5,252 nucleotides of DNA from a bacterium (GTDB taxonomy: Bacteria > Verrucomicrobiota > Verrucomicrobiia > Limisphaerales > J093). Location of the stretch: assembly GCA_021784265.1 (NCBI GenBank), contig JAJXTA010000276.1, positions 1 to 5,252 of the forward strand. Direction: 5' to 3'. How positions within the stretch are numbered: the stretch's first letter is position 1; each line of letters begins with the position of its first letter. The notes beneath the pieces are model-generated. The model made no database searches and was not told where the DNA came from. It saw nothing but the letters and a program-made list of their open reading frames with translations. A program made the position numbers and the translations under genes. Below are positions 1-5,252 of the stretch, piece by piece.

Positions 1-49
1 TCTTGGCGCGCCGCCGCCGGCGCGTGGGTATTCCCCTCGCGCTCTGGCT
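1..49. other. Flank downstream of the LMF gene; GC inverted repeat
   Basis: This short stretch has no gene. It holds the inverted repeat CGCGCC at 7-12 with GGCGCG at 19-24 around a 6-base loop. It lies about 25 bases past the LMF stop in transcription order and could be part of a 3' end structure, but the following bases on the minus strand (CCAAGA) contain no T run, so a terminator is not claimed. Confidence 0.25.
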
Positions 50-1648
50 TCAGGTGCGGGTCTGCTTGCTGGGGGTCGGGGGCGGGATGGGCCGAAGGCT
101 GAGGCGGGGGCAGTAAAGCCCAATGCGCTCGCGCCGCCACCAGTTCCCCGTAGCACGGCGCTGGGCGAAGGTGGTAAAGTGGTATTCGTAGAGGACCGCG
201 CGCACGTACCGCGGCGGGGCGCGCGGGAACGGGTTTTTGTCCAGGAGAAAGAGCACGTCGGGCGAGCCCTGCAAGAGGCGGCTGAGGAGGTTCAGGAACC
301 AGGGGTGCTGATCCACGTTACCCAGGGCGGCGAACCACATCTGCCAATCCAGACGGGGTTGGTAGGGGGCGACGAACCCGGGTCGGCGATCCAGCCGACC
401 GGCCTTCCACTTGAACTCGTAGGGGGCCCAGTCCTCGCCGTTATTGCTGCCTTCGACTACGATTTCGTCGCGAGGCCGGGTCATGGAGGCAAACAGGCCA
501 TAGGCATTGAAGGTGCGCAGCGGCGCCACCGCCTGCAGGAGCCGCACCGCCGGCGTGGGCAGGCTTCCCGCAGGCAGCCAACGGAACACCATGTTCAGGC
601 CGCTCAAGAGGAACAAGGTCCCGACCACGGCCCCGCGGAGCACGGGGCGCCATGGTGCTTCCGGCGCTGGTGGTGGCGGCACCGGGCGGTACGTCGGCGG
701 CAAGAGCCGCTCCCACACGCTGTCGCCCACCAAGGGGAGGCAGAGCACCACCGTGAGGAGGTTGAAGAAGCAGTAGTTGCCGGTTAAGGAAATCAGCACC
801 ATGAGGCTGGCAAACGCGCCGGCCGCCAACAGGGGTAGCCGGCGTGGGGCGAAGATCAACCAGGGCACGGCCAGCTCGACGACGAACATGACGGCGGCGG
901 CGGCGATTTGAAACCAGGCGGGCAGTTGGTGCGCATACCAGCCGATCCAGGTGGGCAAGGGTTGAGTTTCGTAGTGGAAGGTTAACGCCGTCAGGTGGCG
1001 CCAGGAGGGATCGCCGCTGAGCAGCTTGACCACGCCTGAGCTAAACATCAGCTTGAACAGGAGGAGGCGCAGCAGCCAGAGCGCGGGCCCGCGGGGCGCG
1101 CGGGCCTTGGCGCGGGCCGAGCCCCAGACCGGCGGGGCCAGGCACACGGCCAGGAAGCCCGTCTCCAGCAGCAGGGTGTCCCATTGGTAGCTGAGGAACT
1201 CCTGCCCGACGCTGGACAGGGAAAGGTAGAGCGCCCAAACGCCCAGGGCGGCCAGCCGGGGAACCACCCCCAGGCTGAGCAGGAGGCCAAATCCCAAGCC
1301 GGCCACGCACTGAGTCTGCAGCAGGCCGCGCTCCGGTTCCCACCAGGAGAACGTCGGGACCAGCCAAAACCGGCTCGGCCCGACCTGTGCGCTCAAGGCC
1401 GCCAGATAATCCCCCACGGGCAGAATACCGCGCGGGCCGAGCAAGCCCCGGATTTGCGTCCACAGGGAGCCGAAGGCCACGCAGTAAATCAAACCGAGCG
1501 CGCTCAGGAACCAGCGGGTCGAGATGAAGAAGGTCTCGGGCTGCTCGCGCTGCTGGAGCAGGAACCGGACGAGCCCGGCGCCACGTTGGAACAGCCGGCC
1601 CAGCATCAACGGGGGGACCGCGCGTGGCTGGAGCGGGCGTGGGTCCAC
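50..1648 (-). CDS. Lipase maturation factor (LMF) family membrane protein
   Basis: A 532-residue multi-pass membrane protein resembling the LMF1/LMF2 family. Vertebrate LMF1 acts in the endoplasmic reticulum to fold secreted dimeric lipases; the role of bacterial members is not established, and help with folding or secretion in the inner membrane is only an inference. Hydrophobic segments lie at about residues 46-66, 112-145, 158-174, 188-209, 245-267, 271-306 and 336-357. The family signature is clear: F-K-L-M-F-S-S-G-V-V-K-L-L at 198-210, then D-P-S-W-R-H-L-T and H-Y-E-T-Q-P-L-P at 225-232. The C-terminal extramembrane part (about 390-515) carries the other hallmark blocks: E-D-W-x-P-Y-E-F-K at 405-413, P-R-L-D-W-Q-M-W-F-A-A-L-G at 431-443 and Y-V-R-A-V-L-Y-E-Y at 481-489, followed by N-W-W-R-R-E. 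Length is normal for the family. The start is a GTG at 1648; an ATG at 1606 (residue 15) is a reasonable alternative, since the conserved region begins only near residue 38 and neither has a strong Shine-Dalgarno. It lies 85 bases after the methyltransferase. Confidence 0.93.
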   Translation of the reverse strand: MDPRPLQPRAVPPLMLGRLFQRGAGLVRFLLQQREQPETFFISTRWFLSALGLIYCVAFGSLWTQIRGLLGPRGILPVGDYLAALSAQVGPSRFWLVPTFSWWEPERGLLQTQCVAGLGFGLLLSLGVVPRLAALGVWALYLSLSSVGQEFLSYQWDTLLLETGFLAVCLAPPVWGSARAKARAPRGPALWLLRLLLFKLMFSSGVVKLLSGDPSWRHLTALTFHYETQPLPTWIGWYAHQLPAWFQIAAAAVMFVVELAVPWLIFAPRRLPLLAAGAFASLMVLISLTGNYCFFNLLTVVLCLPLVGDSVWERLLPPTYRPVPPPPAPEAPWRPVLRGAVVGTLFLLSGLNMVFRWLPAGSLPTPAVRLLQAVAPLRTFNAYGLFASMTRPRDEIVVEGSNNGEDWAPYEFKWKAGRLDRRPGFVAPYQPRLDWQMWFAALGNVDQHPWFLNLLSRLLQGSPDVLFLLDKNPFPRAPPRYVRAVLYEYHFTTFAQRRATGNWWRRERIGLYCPRLSLRPIPPPTPSKQTRT

Positions 1649-1733
1649 CCGGTCCCGGCGCGGGGGACGGCGGGGTGGGAAGCGACCTGGGGTTCGGTGC
1701 CCGCCGGCCGCTCCCGCTGCGGCGGGGCGAAAG
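1649..1733 (-). other. Intergenic GC hairpin between methyltransferase and LMF genes
   Basis: The 85-base gap contains a perfect 7-base-pair inverted repeat, CCCGCCG at 1700-1706 against CGGCGGG at 1720-1726, with a 13-base loop. One further pair (1699 with 1728) can form past a single bulged base. On the minus strand no run of T follows it, so it is not a canonical intrinsic terminator. It may be an attenuating or 3'-end stabilising stem, or chance in very GC-rich DNA. No promoter was recognised in the gap. Confidence 0.25.
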
Positions 1734-2660
1734 TCATGGCGTCCGCTTGCGGAAGATGATGATGTGCTGGCGAGGCAGGGTCTCGATGGTCTTCACCCAG
1801 ACCAACGGGTGGAGGGCCGCCTCGCGGCGCACCTGGGCGACGGTCATTTTGTGCAGGGGTTTGATCGGGACGGTGGGGTCCTCGGCCCGGTATTCAACGA
1901 AGACCACGCGCCCGTCCGGCTTGAGCGCGGTGCAGATGGCCTCCAGCATCGCGTACGGCTCCGAGAATTCATGATACACATCAACCATTAGGGCCAGATC
2001 CACCGTTCCCGCCGGCAACTGCGGATCGTCCAGATGGCCCAGGACGGTTTGGACGTTGTGAATGCTCCGGGCCGTCATGGCCCGGTTCAGGTCGTCCAGC
2101 ATCTCTTGCTGGATATCGACGGCATAGACCGTGCCGGTGGGTCCGACGGCTTGCGCCAGCCGCCACGAGAAATAGCCGGTCCCCGCCCCGATGTCCGCCA
2201 CCGTCTCGCCCTTTTTCACCCCCAGGGCCGGGACGACCCAATCCGAGCCTTCCTCCAGGCCGCGCGTGGGGCGCTCCAGCCATGCGGCCCCTTGGTGGCC
2301 CATGACTTGGGCGATCTCCCGTCCCAAGAAGAACTTCCCGGTGCCGTCGGGGTTGTGCCAGGAGCGGTATTCGTAGCCGGGGAACGGCGGCAGGGGTGCC
2401 GGGGGCGGCTCGCCGCCCACGACGGGAAGGGCCAGCCAGAGCGCGCCTGTGCAGAGCAGCGCGAGCCCGCGGGGGCCACGCCGCGGCTTGGCTCCGGGGT
2501 GGGCCCGCGGCAGCGGGCGCCAACGGCTCGCGGCCGCCCGGAGCCGGGGTGGAGCGCCGGCGCGGGCCGGGTCCCTGAGCTCTGGGGTGGGCGCGCGGTG
2601 GCGCGCCGCGGGGGCGCCGCCGGGTGTTTGGGTCTCAGGCTGATGCGATAGATATGTCAT
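1734..2660 (-). CDS. Exported class I SAM-dependent methyltransferase
   Basis: A 308-residue protein with a complete Rossmann-type methyltransferase domain at about residues 105-305. SAM-binding motif I is V-A-D-I-G-A-G-T-G-Y-F at 154-164. The acidic end of strand 2 is V-Y-A-V-D-I at 178-183, an acidic H-L-D-D motif sits at 209-212, and the motif IV region reads D-L-A-L-M-V-D-V-Y-H-E-F at 221-232. Just before the domain is F-L-G-R-E-I-A-Q-V-M-G-H (111-122), and near the end are P-I-K-P-L-H-K-M and L-P-R-Q-H-I-I-I-F-R-K; I recall this set from a group common in planctomycetes and verrucomicrobia. The substrate is unknown. Residues 59-83 look like a signal peptide or anchor: an R-R-G-P-R-G positive patch, then a hydrophobic run ending near V-V-G-G-E, then a proline-rich spacer. 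There is no lipobox at Cys70. The first 58 residues are an unusual Arg/Pro/Ala-rich stretch. The ATG at 2660 has only a weak GGA nine bases upstream, but I found no in-frame ATG, GTG or TTG between it and the hydrophobic segment. Confidence 0.9.
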   Translation of the reverse strand: MTYLSHQPETQTPGGAPAARHRAPTPELRDPARAGAPPRLRAAASRWRPLPRAHPGAKPRRGPRGLALLCTGALWLALPVVGGEPPPAPLPPFPGYEYRSWHNPDGTGKFFLGREIAQVMGHQGAAWLERPTRGLEEGSDWVVPALGVKKGETVADIGAGTGYFSWRLAQAVGPTGTVYAVDIQQEMLDDLNRAMTARSIHNVQTVLGHLDDPQLPAGTVDLALMVDVYHEFSEPYAMLEAICTALKPDGRVVFVEYRAEDPTVPIKPLHKMTVAQVRREAALHPLVWVKTIETLPRQHIIIFRKRTP

Positions 2661-2730
2661 TCTAATAAATCCGTTGGTGAAGGCGCCGCCGCGGGACTCG
2701 CCGCGGGCCGGCCGCCGGCGATCCCGGCCG
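2661..2730 (-). other. Intergenic inverted repeats between TPR and methyltransferase genes
   Basis: This 70-base gap holds two adjoining GC-rich inverted repeats. One is CCGCGG at 2689-2694 with CCGCGG at 2701-2706 (6-base loop). The other is GGCCGG at 2706-2711 with CCGGCC at 2724-2729 (12-base loop), which begins one base after the TAA stop of the TPR gene in transcription order. They share base 2706. Neither is followed on the minus strand by a T run, so a classical intrinsic terminator is not supported; a weak terminator or mRNA-stabilising 3' stem is possible. The remainder, close to the methyltransferase start, is distinctly AT-rich. Confidence 0.3.
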
Positions 2731-3255
2731 TTAACGGCGTCCCGGCGCGCGTTGCGCGGTGAGGATCGGCCAGAGGGGTTGGAGGTCGGCGTCGGCCAGG
2801 GCCAGGTCCTGGAGTTTGGCGCGGCGCGGCGCCATTGCCAAGGCGCGTTGCAGCCAACCCCAGGCCTCCGCCAGGCGGGTCATCTGGGCGGCGTAACAGG
2901 CCAGATTATAGGCGATCAGCGGTTCTTGGGCGAATCGGCCGACGGCGGGGCGCAAGGCGTCCCAGGCGGACTGGAGGCCGCCCCCCGGCATGCGGCGGGC
3001 GGCATAGGCGCGCCGGAGCCAGCCGTTGGGGTCGGCGGGCGCGGCGGCGACCAGGCGTTGGGCGACGGCGTGTGCCTCCGCCCACCGCTCGCGCTGGGCG
3101 TGGATGGTCCACTCGCGGTCCAAGACTTCCGGGCGCGTCCGCGCGGTCGCCGAGAGCCGGGCCAACTCTTGTTCCGCGCTGGCCGGGTCGCCTAGCAGCA
3201 ACCAACCCTCGGCGGCCTGCAAGTGCAGGTTCTCCGGATGCGGGAGCGGCGTCAT
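2731..3255 (-). CDS. Small TPR-like helical-repeat protein
   Basis: A protein of 174 residues from the ATG at 3255, built almost wholly of amphipathic helix pairs typical of tetratricopeptide repeats. The clearest repeat, at about residues 113-142, is I-A-Y-N-L-A-C-Y-A-A-Q followed by L-A-E-A-W-G-W-L-Q-R-A-L-A-M-A-P, with small and aromatic residues at TPR consensus spacing. Weaker pairs occupy about 8-40, 44-72 and 76-108. The tail D-L-A-L-A-D-A-D-L-Q-P-L-W is a hallmark I recall from small TPR proteins common in Verrucomicrobiota. There is no signal peptide, membrane segment or catalytic motif, so it is probably a soluble scaffold for protein contacts; its partner is unknown. The ATG at 3255 is preferred over the GTG one codon upstream (3258), because an AAGG Shine-Dalgarno-like motif lies four bases before the ATG but only one base before the GTG. 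It begins 28 bases after the beta-helix gene ends, so the two are probably cotranscribed. Confidence 0.85.
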   Translation of the reverse strand: MTPLPHPENLHLQAAEGWLLLGDPASAEQELARLSATARTRPEVLDREWTIHAQRERWAEAHAVAQRLVAAAPADPNGWLRRAYAARRMPGGGLQSAWDALRPAVGRFAQEPLIAYNLACYAAQMTRLAEAWGWLQRALAMAPRRAKLQDLALADADLQPLWPILTAQRAPGRR

Positions 3256-3259
3256 CACG

Positions 3260-3265
3260 CCTTAG
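3260..3265 (-). promoter_or_regulatory. Shine-Dalgarno-like site of the TPR gene
   Basis: On the minus strand the bases before the start read CTAAGGCGTGATG. The AAGG is spaced four bases from the ATG at 3255 and only one from the overlapping GTG at 3258, so it favours the ATG as the true start. It is the clearest ribosome binding site in the window; the other starts have weak sites or none. Confidence 0.5.
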
Positions 3266-3283
3266 AGTAAACGCGGCCGGGGT

Positions 3284-5252
3284 CTATGGCAACCTCGGGC
3301 CTTGGTTCCGGAGCCGCAGGTTGTCCAGGTAGAAGGTGGTTTTGGCGTCGGCGTAGCTCACGAACCCAACCCACTGAAGGGCGTACCAGTCCGGGGTGCC
3401 ATTGGGCAGGGGGCCGAAGCGCTCGGTGGTTTGACCGGGCAGGGTCACGCTCAGGGTCCACGTGCCGGTCGAGGCCGGGCCGAGCCCCGCCGCGACCTCG
3501 AAATGGACCCATTGGTCCAACGGCACCCGGAGGAGGGTTTGCCGGCCCACCTCCAGCGCCCCGTCGCGGACTACAAAGCTGGGGCCAACGCGGTAGGGCA
3601 CCGCCGCATCCCGCCACTCGTGCTGGAAGACGGTGCCGGGGCCAAAACGCGCATCGAAGGCGCACCGGGAGATGCCGTTGGTGTGGTTGGGCGCGTACGA
3701 GAGGAACGGTTCCCAGGGGTGGGTGAGCCCTGGAGCATCCTCCACCCGCAAGGCATGGCGGCCCGTGGCGGCGACGCGGTCGGTGACCTCGATGGTGTCG
3801 CCACGGTGCTCCACGAACACGGTCGCCAGCGCCGGCAGGGCGCCAACGGGGGTGCCCTCAAAGTCGTCATCCAAAGAGAAGGGCGGCGGCGGCGGGGGCA
3901 GGGGAACCGGTGGGGGCGGGGGGTAACGCACGTCGGCCGCTTGCTGGACCCAGGCGGCCTCGCCCGTGACGCCGGCTTGGCTGGGATCGAACGGCTGGAA
4001 ACCAAGGCGCCAAGCCGGGGAGTCGGGGGCCAAGCGGAAATCGAAGTGCGTGGGGTCGGCGAAGCGGGGGTCGGCGATGAGCGAATGGCGGTCCTTGCCC
4101 AGGCGTTGCCAGGCGGCGAAGCTCAAGTCTTGGAAGCGGAACGTTCCTGGGGCGATCCGCCAGTAGAGGTTGTAGTCCAGGTCCACGTCCGGCGTTTTCC
4201 AGGCGCCCTCGAGTAGGCGCCCGGCCTGCCAATAGACGAGGTTGTGGGTGAAGGTGAAGGCGTGGTGGTCTTCGAGGCGGGAGTGCTGGAGCTGGCCGTC
4301 GCGGCTAAAGGCAAAGATGTTATTGCTGACCACGTTGTCGCGGCCGTAATGCTGGTGAAAGCCGCCGGTCGTGACGTTATAGACCAGGTTGTTGGCCCAG
4401 ACGATCTCGCTGCTGCCTTCGTCGGCATAGAGGCCCCAGCCCCCGCGGCCGTAGTGATCGTAGGAATCGAGGTCATGGATGCGGTTGTTGAGGACCACCG
4501 TGCCCGGCTGCACGCCGAGGGTATAGACTGCCCCCAGATCGCTCAGCACCCCCCAACCCAGGTGGTGGATATGGTTGAACGTGATGCGGTTGGTCCCGGC
4601 CGGGCTGGCGCCGTAACCCCAGCTCCAGCCCACGGAAACCCCGATGTGGTAAAAGTCCGCCACGTCGTTGTGGCTCACCAGATTCTCGCCGCTCTGGCCG
4701 ATCCAGACGCCGACGGCGCCGGGGTGGAGTTGGCCGCCGGCGCGCAGGATGTTGTTGGTCACGGTGATCCCGCCGGTGCGCTCGGCGGCCTGCGCCCGGA
4801 TGAAGGGCTCGCCGATCCGCACGCCCCCCGCGCCCAGGTCATGCAGGTAGCAATGGGCCACGCTGTCTTCACGGCAGCCGGTTCGAAACCAGAGACCGTG
4901 GGTGCCCACCAAGGCGATCTCGCACTCGCGGAACGTCACGCGGCGGGCGCCATCGAGCGTGATCACCGCGGGGAGGCTCACCTCGGCCTGACCATCGGCG
5001 TGGCCACCGAGCGGCAGCACGTACTGCCCGTGCCGAAAGGTGAGCCCCTCGAACGTCAGGTCGCTCACCCAGCGATCCGCCAACGGCTCACCCCAGAAGG
5101 CCAGGAATTGGCCGAGCACCGGGGCGAACACCTCGGCCTGGTCCATGTCTTCGCCCGCCAGCGGCCAGTAAGCCAAGGCGCCGTCGCGGTCCAGGAACCA
5201 CTCGCCCGGTTGATCCAGGGCGGCGCGGAAGTTCTCGAGCTGGTACCGCTGG
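3284..5252 (-). CDS. Right-handed parallel beta-helix protein with C-terminal beta-sandwich, 5'-partial
   Basis: The frame is open to the window edge; the first complete codon is at 5251 and 655 residues are visible (numbered from there). A TTG at 5176 is an internal leucine, not the start, because the conserved block L-E-N-F-R-A-A-L-D-Q-P-G-E-W-F-L-D-R at 5-22 lies upstream of it. Residues about 60-390 form a beta-helix, with repeated Asn-rich turns such as N-N-I-L (166), N-H-I-H-H-L-G-W-G (226), N-N-R-I-H-D-L-D (255), N-N-L-V-Y-N (287), N-N-I-F-A-F (310) and H-N-L-V-Y-W (336). Next comes a D-P-R-F-A-D block with D-F-R-L-A-P-D-S-P-A (394-415), a proline-rich linker (443-457), and a C-terminal domain (460-648) that looks like a concanavalin-type beta-sandwich ending F-Y-L-D-N-L-R-L. 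Proteins of this build usually bind or cleave polysaccharides outside the cytoplasm. Resemblance to glycoside hydrolase family 141 is possible, with Asp238 and Asp277/Glu278 as conserved-looking acids, but enzyme activity is unproven. The signal peptide, if any, is out of view. Confidence 0.88.
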   Translation of the reverse strand, partial: QRYQLENFRAALDQPGEWFLDRDGALAYWPLAGEDMDQAEVFAPVLGQFLAFWGEPLADRWVSDLTFEGLTFRHGQYVLPLGGHADGQAEVSLPAVITLDGARRVTFRECEIALVGTHGLWFRTGCREDSVAHCYLHDLGAGGVRIGEPFIRAQAAERTGGITVTNNILRAGGQLHPGAVGVWIGQSGENLVSHNDVADFYHIGVSVGWSWGYGASPAGTNRITFNHIHHLGWGVLSDLGAVYTLGVQPGTVVLNNRIHDLDSYDHYGRGGWGLYADEGSSEIVWANNLVYNVTTGGFHQHYGRDNVVSNNIFAFSRDGQLQHSRLEDHHAFTFTHNLVYWQAGRLLEGAWKTPDVDLDYNLYWRIAPGTFRFQDLSFAAWQRLGKDRHSLIADPRFADPTHFDFRLAPDSPAWRLGFQPFDPSQAGVTGEAAWVQQAADVRYPPPPPVPLPPPPPPFSLDDDFEGTPVGALPALATVFVEHRGDTIEVTDRVAATGRHALRVEDAPGLTHPWEPFLSYAPNHTNGISRCAFDARFGPGTVFQHEWRDAAVPYRVGPSFVVRDGALEVGRQTLLRVPLDQWVHFEVAAGLGPASTGTWTLSVTLPGQTTERFGPLPNGTPDWYALQWVGFVSYADAKTTFYLDNLRLRNQGPRLP
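3881..3925 (-). repeat. Proline-rich interdomain linker (low-complexity tract)
   Basis: Near-continuous proline codons (reading as GGG/CGG/GGC-type triplets on the plus strand), broken only by V, L and Y, encode a flexible or extended spacer between the beta-helix and the C-terminal beta-sandwich. It marks the domain boundary. The low-complexity DNA is prone to slippage and sequencing error, but the frame is intact on both sides here. Confidence 0.7.

Noticed and set aside
1184..1759. A 191-codon plus-strand open frame antisense to the LMF gene
   Set aside because: Its low-complexity composition mirrors the membrane-protein codons on the other strand; no domain, no ribosome binding site, and it runs into the methyltransferase end.
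2448..2460. Possible lipoprotein lipobox in the methyltransferase (L-A-L-L-C, Cys70)
   Set aside because: The residue before Cys is Leu instead of Gly/Ala/Ser, and the cysteine lies near the start of the hydrophobic segment instead of its end.
1981..2523. A 180-codon minus-strand frame overlapping the methyltransferase in another phase
   Set aside because: The methyltransferase frame carries the full motif set; this one is Arg/Gly/Pro-rich without motifs, so it is a shadow frame.
2689..2729. Intrinsic terminator after the TPR gene
   Set aside because: GC stems exist, but no T tract follows on the minus strand, and short GC palindromes are frequent by chance in this composition.
3881..3925. 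A tandem repeat or CRISPR-like array in the G-rich tract
   Set aside because: It is simply proline codons in an interdomain linker; there are no regular repeat-spacer units.
3302..4216. A 304-codon plus-strand open frame antisense to the beta-helix gene
   Set aside because: Its product is Gly/Arg/Ala-rich with no recognisable motif, and it lies wholly against a convincing minus-strand gene. Long antisense frames are expected at this GC content.
5174..5176. TTG at 5176 as the start codon of the beta-helix gene
   Set aside because: The frame stays open to the window edge and the 25 upstream codons encode a conserved-looking block (L-E-N-F-R-A-A-L-D-Q-P-G-E-W), so the gene is cut by the window.

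Overview
The window is a GC-rich (by eye about two-thirds G+C) bacterial chromosomal segment. It carries four protein genes, all on the minus strand, so transcription runs from high to low coordinates. In that order they are: a large right-handed parallel beta-helix protein whose 5' end lies beyond base 5252; a small TPR-type helical-repeat protein; a class I SAM-dependent methyltransferase with an apparent export signal; and a multi-pass membrane protein of the lipase maturation factor (LMF) family. No rRNA, tRNA, CRISPR array, insertion sequence or integrase was seen.

The protein families suggest the Planctomycetota-Verrucomicrobiota-Chlamydiota (PVC) superphylum, most likely a Verrucomicrobiota member. 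The small TPR protein, ending in a D-A-D-L-Q-P-L-W motif, looks like a family I associate with verrucomicrobial genomes. The beta-helix protein with a C-terminal beta-sandwich and the exported methyltransferase with F-L-G-R-E-I-A-x-V-M-G-H are also frequent in planctomycetes and verrucomicrobia. This is inference from recalled family patterns, not a database result.

Layout: 5252 to 3284, beta-helix protein (partial); 28-base gap with a Shine-Dalgarno-like AAGG; 3255 to 2731, TPR protein; 70-base gap with GC-rich inverted repeats, ending in an AT-rich patch; 2660 to 1734, methyltransferase; 85-base gap with a GC hairpin; 1648 to 50, LMF protein; 49 bases of flank. The short same-strand gaps allow one operon, but only the first junction is close enough for this to be strong. 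The products do not form a recognisable pathway. Three of the four are likely envelope-associated or exported: carbohydrate binding or cleavage for the beta-helix protein, an extracytoplasmic or membrane-anchored methyltransferase, and a membrane LMF protein.

This looks like ordinary accessory or housekeeping-like chromosomal DNA, not a defence island or mobile element. The points most worth a second look are the predicted export of a SAM-dependent enzyme together with its odd 60-residue N-terminal extension, and the unassigned activity of the beta-helix protein.
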